Assembly (NCBI GenBank): GCA_011634665.1
Contig: WAEK01000001.1
Location: forward strand, 387,501 to 451,500
Direction of reading: 5' to 3'
DNA length: 64,000 bases
Origin: Mortierella sp. BCC40632
Taxonomy: Eukaryota; Mortierellomycota; Mortierellomycetes; Mortierellales; Mortierellaceae
Numbering within the stretch: the first letter of the stretch is position 1; each line of letters begins with the position of its first letter. Shown here one piece after another: positions 37,149 to 47,518 of this stretch. Both the position numbers and the translations under genes were made by a program. The notes under the pieces are model-generated. The model saw only the letters and a list, made by a program, of their open reading frames with translations, searched no databases and was not told where the DNA came from.

Positions 37149-38676
37149 ATGTGAGGGAAAAGCGCGCGGGTTATCGGGAGGTCAAGACCTTCACGGCACG
37201 ACCAATGGTCCGCGGCCAGTTGCCCATGGACAGTAAGGACGCATACCATTTGAGCAGCTGTTGCTGGTCTTTTCCTACTCCACCCTCACAGCCAGTATCC
37301 GATTCCCAGGCTGGTAGAAGAGAGCTTATCCTGCTTAACCGACAATTGTGGACACAAGGAGGAACTCTAACTGCTCCACTGCAGAAAAGCGCTAAGCAGC
37401 GAGAGAAAGAAGGACAGGGCACAGAAATACTTCTTCCACAGGGCACATATACACATGGCCACATCCACAGCGAGCTGTCATCGCTTACGACCGTGGACAC
37501 ATCTCATCAGAAAGAAAAAAGAGTAAGCATGGGCATAATACGGTGAGAAAGTGTGTGTCCAAGACCAAGCAAGGAAAGGACGCAAAGGTTGTCTGTCAAA
37601 AAAAGAAAAGAAAATGAGCGGAGACGGAGTGTGTGTGTGTGTGTGTGTTAGCTTGAATTACTGCTGACAAAGAGGCAATGCGAGTGAGAGATAAAAAAGG
37701 GCGAGAAACTACTGCCTTTTTTTTATATATTCATATCTTTTTCGAGCCCATTCAAGTTTTGTCTGGTCGTCTGGACACCATCTGAACAAAAGTCAAAGCC
37801 TGCCCAAAGTCATTGAACATAGCCCATGGGCTGCCCTTGGCTGTACAAGAACAGATACCTTGTGGATTTTGTGGTTAAGTAGACAGACTAAACTGACCAT
37901 CTGGGATTCCCTTGTTTTTGTTTTGTGTGTTCAAGCCATGCCCATAACATGACGCAACAACAAGATGGTCATCTCTTTTTTCTTTCCTTGTTGTCCTCAC
38001 ATTGTTCATTGACCCGTGTCCTGAGCTTTCTGAACAGCCCCTCCCCCCCCCTTCCCCTGGTGTAACTCATCCGGTAGAAAGGTGGCCAGTGTCACGGTCG
38101 ATCATGGTCAAAAAGATATATGACTAGGTCCGCGGCCCGGAAGGAAGAGCCCAACGGCCAGGACGCAGCAAGAAGAGGAGTGAAAGGGGTTGAGAAGAGA
38201 AAGAGTTCATGGCTTGTAGTGGGAGATAGGCTAATGGACAGCGTGGGAGCGAGTGTCGGGTGGAGAGAGAGAGGAGAACTGTCCAACAAAGCACTGATAG
38301 TTGTTCCACAAGTCTAAGCGGACTGATGGACGGTTGTTGGTGTTCCTGGAGAAGGATTTATCAACCCAACCCCTGCTGTGGGGTAAAAATGTGAAAAAGT
38401 AGGACGGTCTTTTTTTTCTCAGTCTTTCTCTCTTAGTCTATTCTTGTATCAGCTCGGTCGGTTGGTTGGTCTCTTCATCAGCTCAGCAGCCTATTCAGCA
38501 GCACACCGATCGGATCAGGTCCCATCCCTTCCTACACACACGCACTTCTCTCTCTCTTCTCTCTCTTTCTCACTCACTCACAGGAAGTGCTCTCTCCTGA
38601 GAAGTGCCCATCGTCCCCGAGGAGAACCTAAAGGAGAGAAAAGGAAAAAGAAAAGAAAGGAAAAAAAAAAAGAGAC
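36739..38676. other. Divergent upstream region between the PAQR and DnaJ genes
   Basis: The PAQR side (about 36850-37145) is extremely purine-rich on the plus strand (GGA, GA repeats, then about 35 A), that is, pyrimidine-rich on the PAQR coding strand. A GT repeat is at about 37630-37648. The DnaJ side has a CT-rich tract at about 38546-38582 on its own coding strand. The 302-codon plus-strand open frame across 36638-37546 is translated purine repeat antisense to PAQR exon 1 and is not a gene. Confidence 0.6.
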
Positions 38677-40749
38677 ATGGAGGTCAACAAGGACGAGGCT
38701 CTGCGCTGTCTCGACATTGCTCGCCGCCATCTCGCCACGGGCAACTATGCCAGCGCCAAAAAGTTTGGTAGCAAATCCATCGCTCTCTACCCAACTGCTG
38801 ATGCAACTGCCTTTCTGGAAAAGGTGGATCGAGCTGAGACTACTGCTGAAGCCACTCCTGCGAAGACATCATCAGCATCCGAAAGTACAAAGACTTCTTC
38901 TACCCATGCCTCATTCACTTCATCCGAATCATCCAGGAACACTAGCCACAGGTCCAGCAGCACAAAGACTCGTCCGGATAACAAGCCCGTAGAACGGGAA
39001 TATACCCCCGATCAGGTGGCCGCTGTAAAGGCGATCCGCTTGTCCGGCAATGATTTTTATAAAGTCCTGGGAGTCACTAAGGAAGCCTCTGAAGTCGAGA
39101 TCAAAAAGGCCTATCGCAAGGTACACTGGCTCAAGAGTTTTTCTTTCTTTCTTTCTTTCTTTTTTATAAAAAAAGAAAAAAAATGGGGGTATAGAGGAAG
39201 ACGAGAAAGGGGTGAAGAAAGGAAGAAAGAGGAAAGAACATATTCTGCTCAGAGAGCCACTCTCTAACCCTTTTTTTATGTTTTTGTTTGTTGTTCTATC
39301 TTTTCATGGTCTTTAGCTCGCATTACAGCTCCACCCAGACAAGAACGGAGCACCAGGTGCAGATGAAGCATTCAAAAGTATGTTCAAAGGGATTCGAATC
39401 AACTCTTTTTCAGGAAGTCCAAAAAAAAAAAAAAGGAACACTCTTCAAGGAACTAAAAAGAAAATGAGAGAATGATCCATTCCTCTCTTCATTTCGTTGA
39501 ATCATAGTCGTTTCCAAAGCATTCTCTGTATTAAGTGATGAGCAAAAACGAGCAGCATTCGACCGATATGGTCCTGACGAAGGACATAGCTCAGGCATCA
39601 ACTATGATCGTGAAAGACCAGCCGCCCATGCAGGATTCCGAGGCCATGGACATGGATATGAAGAAGAAATTTCTCCAGAAGAGTTGTTCAACATGTTCTT
39701 TGGTGGTGGAGGATTTGGAGCATGTAAGTATTTCATTTATTTCTTTTTCTTTATTGTTTTTTTTTTTTCTTTTCTTTTCTTTATTATCATTATTTTTATT
39801 ATCATCTGATTCTATGTCACATCCACTTCTGGATGGAAAGGATTCCTTGCCGAAAACTTTATTAATACTTTATCCTTCACAACTCACCTCCCTGAAAAAA
39901 AAAAAAAAAAAAAAAATAGCGTTCGGAGGACCAGGAATTCGAACACGTCAATATGGTGGTCGAACAAATGCACACTTTGAACAAGTCAGGAGGCAACAGC
40001 AATTCTATCAGCAACAACAACGAGCCAGGGCTGCTGCTGCTAATGCTGCAAGAGCAAGACGAGGAGGCGCAGGGGATGGGGATGCTGCGAATATACTCAG
40101 TGTCTTGATTCAGTTGCTTCCAGTGATTGTTCTATTAATTGTTACCATGTCAGGTCTCTTTTCACCGGATTCCTCCTCTGGTTCGGATTCAAACCCCATC
40201 ACTCGAGATTTTCGACTTCACCCCGAAGGTCATTACACAGCAGGCCGGTATACGAACCTTCGGAAGGTACCCTATTATGTGAATGAAGTCAAATTCATGG
40301 ATACCTTCTTTTCGCCAGGTGCTTGGTCTGCATCTGGGGCGAGAAATGTCAAGATTTCTCAGGACCATGTCACAGCACAGGGTAAGAAAGTTGGACCACT
40401 GTTCAAGCGACTTGAGGTAAGGATTTAGGGTGCAAGAAAAATGAGAGTGCTAAGAGAGAGAGAGAGAGATGGAGAGAGACGCTTTGAATATTGACTCTTT
40501 TTTTCTTCCCCCTCCGATCCGTCAAACCAATCAACCACTTCTCGTCGTGCATAGGATAATGTGGAGGTTGAGTTCTTGAGAGAGATGCAAAGTCGGTGTC
40601 GGGGCGAACGTCGTCGCAAGGAGATTGCACAGAACCGAGCCATGGGATTCTGGGGAGTAGATAAGGAAAAATGGCAAGAAGCCAAAAGGATGCCTACGCC
40701 CAGTTGTGACGCTATCCGTGAAAAGTATGGCACGCAATACATTCGTTAG
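38677..40749 (+). CDS. ER membrane J-domain protein (DNAJB12/B14, Hlj1-like)
   Basis: Five exons, 38677-39120, 39317-39377, 39508-39723, 39920-40416 and 40555-40749, give 470 aa. J-domain co-chaperones stimulate Hsp70 ATPase; this subgroup sits in the ER membrane with the J domain in the cytosol and works in ER-associated degradation. The N-terminus (1-60) is a helical repeat typical of the family (LRCLDIARRHLATGNYASAK), followed by a Ser/Thr linker and the J domain (about 124-190) with an intact LHPDKN motif at the start of exon 2. A Gly-rich stretch (MFFGGGGFGA), a Q/A-rich segment, one transmembrane helix at about 299-320 (SVLIQLLPVIVLLIVTMSG) and a C-terminal DUF1977-type domain (YTNLRKVPYYVNEVKF) follow. 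All elements expected of DNAJB12-type proteins are present, so function is likely conserved. Confidence 0.95.
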
Positions 40750-41012
40750 TCAGACCAGCTTCTCTCCCCACAAAAAAAAAAAAAAAAAAAAAAAAATAAA
40801 GACCGATTTTGCAATCGGGAAGAAAGGATAGATCAGAGGGTGCGGATCAAATTACTTTTGCTACTTGATAGAAAAGAACAGCCATGGTGGGATAAAAAAA
40901 CTATCTCACAATTGACACTACAAACACGGGTTCTCTAAAAAGTTTGTTTTTTGAATGACTATTTTTTATTTATTCCAAGACAAGAACAACAGCAGTATTT
41001 CCGAAAAAAAAT

Positions 41013-41777
41013 TTACTCGTTATCCTCAGCGGCCTTCTTGGGGGCAGCCTTCTTCTCCTCCTCGACACCAGTGGCACGGGTGTAGATCCACTGAGCACCG
41101 TGGGTCGAGACGGGGACAATGTGACCCATCTTGACCAACTCGCGGATGGCAGTGCGAGCAAGAGATCCGTTGATGCGGAGACGGTCGACGAGAACGGAGG
41201 GAGAAACCAACTTGTAGGTGGGAACCTCCTTCATGAGCTTGTCGTAGGTGGCCTTGTCAAGGTAGACGGCGTTGTTGGCCTTGTCCTTGACCTTTCCCTT
41301 GGACCATTTCTGGATGGGGCGAGAAAGAAATAATAAAAGATACAAGAAAAATATATCAGAAATCAATGTTGCTGCCGGACAAGAAAGGGCTGGACCGTGG
41401 AATTATTCGGAAATGACCGGGTCAAATCAAGCAAGTTGAAAAATCCAACTTGGAGAGAGAAAAAGGTGTCCTGTATAGCTGATTGATACGACTCCCAAGG
41501 GTCGGATTCTACTTCAAGTGTCTCAAGTGTCTCTTCAGGTTGGTCAGACTGTCTGCTGCTGAATGGTGATCAAGGGTTCCAAAGTTCCTGAAACGCCAGA
41601 TCTTTGATTCCATTTTGTTTCGTAGCTGGTCCTTATTTTTTTGGATAGAATCGCCAACAGTAGGGTTGTTGAGAGAGAACAAGTGTCTAATAGAGTCAAA
41701 TGATTATATTTTTTTACCTTCTTCTTGGCTTTGCCACCCGAGGATGACGAGGGCTTGGCAGCAACGTCTTTCTTGGC
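41013..41777 (-). CDS. RPS25: 40S ribosomal protein eS25 (first exon not found)
   Basis: Two exons are certain: 41777-41718 (20 codons, [20 protein letters not shown]) and 41309-41013 (98 codons and stop). eS25 is a small-subunit head protein with a winged-helix fold. The basic N-terminal tail and the core are intact, including [40 protein letters not shown] and [13 protein letters not shown]. The tail ends in an Ala/Lys/Glu-rich segment. The start codon must lie in an upstream exon ending in phase 0 before the acceptor at 41778-41779; family members usually begin with a few residues such as Met-Pro-Pro-Lys. No such exon is obvious in 41780-42300; the only candidate (Met at about 41911, donor GTAAAG) would add an atypical extension. 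The 408-base intron was scanned for a box C/D snoRNA without success. Confidence 0.92.
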
Positions 41778-42339
41778 CTAGAAGACATTATTTTTATCCA
41801 AGTCAGAGAAGCAAAGAGTCAGCATGGTTTTTCTTTACGAAATAAAGAGAGAAAGGAGCACCCCTGGCCCTGAAACGAAGAGAGGCGACCCGTGTTGTTG
41901 GTTCTCCCATCCAAGAGAGGGCTAAGAGGAGTGGACGCGATCAGAGTTGGATACTGTTGGTGTTAAGAAAGCTCATGACTGCATTCTCTCATTCTATCTC
42001 CTCTCGTTCTTGTCCAAGATGAAAATGGACGCGAAAAAAAGTTGAGGTTGGCTTCAATGTTGAGAATATAAATGTCGAGCCCCAAGGTGATTCCACACAG
42101 ATGCATCGTCGCTAGTTTTTTTTTGTGTGCGTGGTTGGGCGATTAGGTCTGCTGGCTGATGTTCATTCAATCAGTGTCGTAAAAAAAAAAAGGGAAAAAA
42201 AAAGTAGGCTCTTCCTTCTCTCAAGTTTCCCCTCAAGGGTCCTCAGCGATCAGGTGATGGCGTAAAGAAACAAGGACGCATAATGGAGCGTTCGAGATTT
42301 CTGAAAGGGAAACAAAAGGTTGGGTCTCTCATGGTGCTT

Positions 42340-42959
42340 TCACTCGTTTGGTGTCCATTGTAACAGGTTCGATGAACAAGTCGAGTTGGCTTCCTCTTTG
42401 TCTTTTTCTTCTTTTTTTGCAGCGATGGTCGATTTCTGAAAGAAAGAAAGGAGGAAAAGTGTCCAGGTGTATAGAACAGCCGATCAACGATGAGAATAGC
42501 AAGTTGGGTGATGAATTTGACCATAGGATTGGATGGATGGTCAGGGTCGATCCTGTAGTCGCCATATCCATCCGAGTCGTGATCCTAGCCCTCTGGCTCT
42601 CTCTTCGTTTCTGTGTCTCTCTTCAAAATCTGTCCCCAAGATTTGGTGGCTTGCAAGATCCTAACCATATTGATTGCGAAGCAAAGAGGGAGTTTCTCAG
42701 TCCAAGGGTCGAGTGGTGATAAAAAGAGAAATTCCACACGTGCCAACCAAAGGACTGGACTGCGATGTGAGTTACTTGGGATTTTTGTAGACAGCAAAAC
42801 CTTAACCATGTCCGCGACCCTTTTAACCTTGTCTCTATCTACTAACCTCTTGCTAGAGGAAATGTCTTTGTAGGCAGCGACTCCTCTGCCATACAACCTC
42901 TTACCCACTCTATCCGCCGCCCCAAGTGAGGCACCTTCAGTGTGCCCAGTCTTGCGCAT
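42340..42959 (-). CDS. Small unrecognised basic protein, splicing uncertain
   Basis: I do not recognise this gene. The frame from Met at 42959 begins MRKTGHTEGASLGAADRVGK and reads naturally for at least 50 codons (SSKRLVDRDKVKRVADM). Downstream on the same strand, an acceptor near 42588 opens a well-composed segment (DHDSDGYGDYRIDPDHPSNP), and a further acceptor near 42435 opens a Lys/Glu-rich last exon ending at a TGA at 42340-42342 (LLQWTPNE). Phase-compatible donors exist (GTTAAG or GTTAGG after ATG codons), but several combinations fit, so the total length is about 100-150 aa. It lies upstream of eS25 in the same direction; the missing eS25 exon is not within it as far as I can see. Confidence 0.38.
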
Positions 42960-43470
42960 CGTAAAAAAAGAAATCTACCCAGAGGCGCCTGCGATCACTT
43001 TAGCCCAAGAAAAACTAACTTCTTTTCATACGATCTCCTCCCCCTCTCCCTCCATTACTTTTACTATCTTAGAGGAATGTTGAAAACCTGCACTGACATC
43101 AGCTCAGAGGAACTGCTTTAAACAAACATGGGGATAGTAAGATGCGTGGATGTTGACCCCTCCTCCCTTCCTCCTCCCCAGGAGGGGCTTAAAAGCTGGT
43201 CTCCTCAAAGGATCCAAGGATTACTACCGACTTTCTCTCCCTTCAGTCTCATGCATTCTTTATCCAGCATCGCGCTCAGGGCTTCACGTATGTCATCAAG
43301 CCTATCTGTGTACAAGGACTCAAAAAACGCAAGAGCAGCATTGGCAATGGAACTATGTTGAGCACATCTTTTTTCTTCACTTTTTAATAGCGACAAACAT
43401 CATCCTAGCTCAAGTATTCTCTCTCCTTCGCTCCTCTTCTTTCTTTCTCTCCTATTCTCTGAATCATCGT

Positions 43471-44751
43471 TTAGATCTTAGGGCCGCCGATATGTCTTCC
43501 GTGGATGTAGACATCCTTGTTTTGAACGACGACAGCAATATCACCACAGTAGTTATCATTCTCAATCAACAGCTCAAACGCTTTAACCACTTGCTCCACG
43601 GGGACCGTGATATTCATCCTGTGCACCGTATCCTCAATCCCGGTCACCAACCCAGTCATCGCCCAGGCAGGCGATACAGCGTTGACACGGATACCAAGTT
43701 CATGAACAGCTTCATAGGCACTATTGTCTACACCTTGAGGATCTCTCTGCTTTTCTGATAAAGGCTGAATCGTTTGATGGTTTACAATCAAATCCCGTCT
43801 AAAGCTTTGAGTCAATCCCACGACACCATACTTGGAAGCCGTGTACGCGGGAGCCAACGAGAAGGGACTCAAGCCGGCAATGGAAGCTGTGTTGATGATC
43901 ACACTTCCTTCGGGTTTCTTGCCCTGACGACGGAAGGCCTCGACGGCGAGTCGGGTTCCGTTGACGACGGCGTTGAGATTAACGTCTAGGACAACCTTCC
44001 AAGTATCTGATTTGTCGGCGAACAAGTGATGCCTTTCGAGGATACCAGCGTTATTGATCATGATATCGAAGCGACCAAAATCGGATTGGGCCTTGGCAAT
44101 CGCGGCTCGGAGCTGACCTTCATCCGTGACATTGCACAGGACAAAGACCGCGACCTTGGAGTTTTTGCTGAAAAAAAAAAAAGAGGAAAAAGAAAAAGAC
44201 ACGGGAGTGGAAGTAAAAGGAAGGGTTAGATTCACAGTGGCAATTCAAAGAATAGAAGATTCGCTTTTAATTCAGACATTTTTTTTTCTTCTTTTTACCT
44301 CGAGTTTAATTCCTGGGCAAGTTTCTCTCCATCCTTGACGTTCATATCCGCAAGGACCACTTTTGCACTAGAAAAAAAAAAAAAAAAAGAGCCATTTCCC
44401 CCCCCCAGGGATGAATATCCATGTCTTTTATACAAACAACAATTGAGCTCAATCTAACTCTTTCGAGAATCGGGGAAGTTTCTTTTCTCTTTTTCATTCT
44501 TTCTTTTTACCCTTTACTGACGAATCGCTCAGCAAGAGCTTTTCCGAAGCCTTGTAATGTTTACGCACGGAATTTTTTTTTTTTGTTTTAAAAAATAAAA
44601 TAAAATAAACACTGTCAACGCGTTTTCTCAGGAACCAAGGTTGGAGGCTAGAAAGGCTAAAAGCAAAGAAGAAGGTTTGGTTGGAAAGGAGGAGAGAACA
44701 CAAACCAGACGAGGCTCCCGTAATAACAGCGACCTTGTTCTCAATGCGCAT
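43471..44751 (-). CDS. Short-chain dehydrogenase/reductase
   Basis: Four exons, 44751-44706, 44550-44511, 44367-44299 and 44167-43471, give 283 aa, the usual length of a classical SDR. It should be an NAD(P)(H)-dependent oxidoreductase with a Rossmann fold. The cofactor motif TGASSGFG (11-18) is assembled across the first intron. Further on are NNAGI (90-94), the catalytic Ser in NTASIAG (S147) and YTASK with Tyr160 and Lys164, followed by VNAVSPAWAMTG after the active site. The Asp in VVLADMNV after the second strand favours NAD over NADP. Layout resembles 15-hydroxyprostaglandin-dehydrogenase-like SDRs of fungi, but the substrate cannot be inferred. The three small 5' exons have introns containing A/T runs. 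A CT-rich tract lies upstream of the start on its coding strand (GA at 44866-44897 on plus). Confidence 0.94.
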
Positions 44752-44864
44752 GGTGAATGAGGTTTCTTTCTCTTGAGACGAATGGAATGAGCAGACGGGA
44801 ATGAGGAAAGGAAAAAAAATGAAAATAAAAATAAAAGAGAGTGGGAGTATTGCGTGGAAAAAAA

Positions 44865-44902
<38 letters not shown>

Positions 44903-45652
44903 AAAAAAAAAAAAGAGAGAGAACCTGGGAAAGAAAGAGAGAAAACCACATAAGGAGTGGCGGGGTTTACGGCCATTTTTTTTTTTTTTGCATTAATTAC
45001 TGAGTAGTTGGATGTATGCTCTCTTCCACATACATACCCTAACACTTTCTTCCTTTTCTTTTTACTTTGTTGCACAGATTACCCGGCCCGAAGGCCTAAA
45101 TACATGTAGGCGGAAGAGCGTTTATCCCATTCAATGCATTTGCAGGCGCAAGGATTCTTTGGAAGGGTTTCTCATTTTTTTTTTTCTTAATAATAATTTC
45201 TCGATAGCAACAAGGACTTTAGTACTGGGGAGAAAAAGAAAAAAGAGACAAGTCGGGTTTCGACAGTTGCCTCGGATGTTTGGAGCAGGATATGTGTTCA
45301 ACGAGCTCAATCACTTGGAGAGAAGTGAAAGCGGGAGGTGGGGAGGGAGAAGGGAGAGGCAGGGAGAAAGGTTGATTCTCTTTGAGTGAGTACAAAAATT
45401 ACATCGCTTTTCCCACGATCTTTGTGAGATTGATCACAACTCGATCCATTGTTACCCCGCAGAGGATTATTCGAAAAATGAACAAGATGGAGGAAAAATA
45501 AGGAGAAGAAGGGGAGAGGAGAAAAGGTCAAGCACAAATGACTGTGGATCATTCTATTAAAGAATATCCGAGTGCGCCTCCTTCGCCATTCTTTTTAAGC
45601 AGCGCACGTCAGGGTCTTTAGCAAGCAAAGAAAAGAAAGAAAAAAAAAAAAA

Positions 45653-45683
<31 letters not shown>

Positions 45684-45777
45684 ATGTGAGGTATGTATAT
45701 AGTGATTAAGTAGGCTTTGCCGCACAAAGCCAAAAGATATAAAATCAAAAAAGCACGAAAACACGGCAACTTTTTTT

Positions 45778-45807
45778 TGGTTGGTTGGTTGGTTGGTTGG
45801 TTGGTTC
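45778..45807. repeat. (TTGG)n tetranucleotide repeat
   Basis: Seven consecutive TTGG units are visible in the intergenic region. Such G-pair repeats could form weak quadruplex structure on the plus strand, but this is inference. Confidence 0.9.
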
Positions 45808-47368
45808 TTGCAGCAGTGACCACAAGCTCACCGAGTAGGAGTGAGCGTAATCGTTGCAATTGATTTGGTATTTGGAATGCTGATGTGATGACAATGGCGG
45901 TGGTAGGGATAGATCTTGTAGATAGGAATCCCATCAAGGAAGCAGAGGGAGGAGGAGACATGTTGAGCTAAGATTGTGGAGAGGATCCTTCTTCTTCTTC
46001 TTCTTCTTCTCCTTCTTCTTTTGGGTATCCTCCAGGGTTGACCGATTCCAGGGAGCAACTCAAGAAAAGAAAAACGTAAATGGGAGAAGGTTGAAAGGAT
46101 TATGGGAACAACATTCCTTTCACTATCCCTTGGGGGTTTTCTTTTTTTTGTTTGTTTTTTTTGTTGTTGTTTTTTTCTCACTCCCTCGCCCCTTTCTCTC
46201 TCCCTCTCTCTCTGTTAGTCTGTCATCTCCAAAGCCAAGTAGAGTATGTGTCAAGGACAGATTCTCTTCCGTATTTAATGGCTGATAGTAGTAATTTCAA
46301 GAAAGGTAACAAATAAAGAAAAAGAAAGCGAACAAAAAAAAGTAACCAAAAAGAAAGGGAAAAAAGCGGGCATGTGTAAAGAAGGCTGGAGGGGGGAGAA
46401 TCGAGGTGAAGGGAACCCATTGGTGCGAGAGATGGAGCAACAATGCAGCCGCACCAATGTAGATCATCACCGATAGTAAATGAGAGAGGGAGACCATGCG
46501 AACGGTCGAGAGATAGAAAGAGAGAGAGTAGCACAGAGTAACACTGTTGTTATACAGAGCTGAGGACATGTCCATGGGACATAACCTCGAACAGAGGGCG
46601 CAAGAGCAAGAAGGCAGTATACGAAAAAAGGAAAGAGAGAAAAGGAAAGGAAAGAAAAGAAAAAAGTAGAAACAACATGCAGGTAGTGTAGCTGGACATA
46701 GTTCAGGGGAGAAATGACGCTGGAGTGCCAGAATATGCCGAGATTGCCGTGTTGGCATTCTTTTTCTTTTTCTTTTTCTGAACATCCACCATGGTTCCAC
46801 AACGATTTTTTTTTCTTTTTTCTTTTTTTTTCTTTTTTTTTGGAGATGCTGCCGGTTGCGAGGGAGGAGAAGAATAATAGAAGAAGAAAAAAAATGTGAA
46901 AAATGAGGCACCCATGCGGACTGGAAGCGGCAGACATGAAATGGTTTTCGATGGGCAATTTAGACAAGCGCACTCAGCAATGGTCTTGCTTTTGCCTAGG
47001 ATTCGGATCGTTGCGTTGTTGATGACGGGGAGAGAAGGAGAGAAATGTCCAAGCAAGCCAGTTGAAGAGAGGGAGAGGAGGGGGAGAGAAGAATTGACTG
47101 GACATTGGACTCGAGAGTCACCACCAAGAGGGGCAATGGTTAGATCTATCGACAGTGTCGACAGCAACGGACGCGGATAAAATGTTCGGGTAGAGGAGAT
47201 ACGGCAACAAAGCGGCGTAGGTGAAGCAAGTGACCATGATGAGAGGTGGTAATGGTGGCAAGGAAAGAAAAAGAATCACCGGCGCGCCAAAAGTTAGGCG
47301 CCACGTGAGGGGCTGGGGAAGGAGGAAAGGAGGGAGAAGAGGGTAAAGAGAGATAGAGAGAAAGATAG

Positions 47369-47373
<5 letters not shown>

Positions 47374-47427
<54 letters not shown>

Positions 47428-47428
47428 A

Positions 47429-47463
<35 letters not shown>
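47374..47463. repeat. (GA)n microsatellite 3' of the Q/N-rich gene
   Basis: Nearly uninterrupted GA repeat with a few GATA/GAAA variants. On the transcribed strand of the upstream minus-strand gene it is CT, and it lies about 55 bases after its stop codon. Confidence 0.95.
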
Positions 47464-47467
<4 letters not shown>

Positions 47468-47518
47468 GAGAGGTTGTGGAAAAGGCAGAGGCAAGGGTCT
47501 GCCTTTCCTCTTCCTGCT

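Larger units (their letters stand above)
44752..47518. other. Gene-free intergenic stretch rich in microsatellites
   Basis: Between the SDR start and the 3' end of the Q/N-rich gene I see no convincing gene. The stretch holds GA repeats (44866-44897, 45660-45683, 47374-47463), an A run (45639-45661), a TTGG repeat (45778-45807) and CTT repeats (45990-46019). Hydrophobic minus-strand open frames at 46.2-47.1 kb follow from CT-rich composition. Confidence 0.6.

Noticed and set aside
36638..37546. 302-codon plus-strand frame
   Set aside because: It is antisense to PAQR exon 1 and then translates GA/GGA repeats into Arg-Glu runs and an A run into Lys; no independent protein signal.
41310..41717. 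Possible snoRNA in the eS25 intron
   Set aside because: Ribosomal-protein introns often host snoRNAs, but I could not find a TGATGA C box paired with a CTGA D box at suitable spacing.
45100..47500. Hydrophobic minus-strand frames that resemble membrane proteins
   Set aside because: Hydrophobicity follows from CT/TTC-rich composition; no family pattern, and neighbouring frames look equally plausible.
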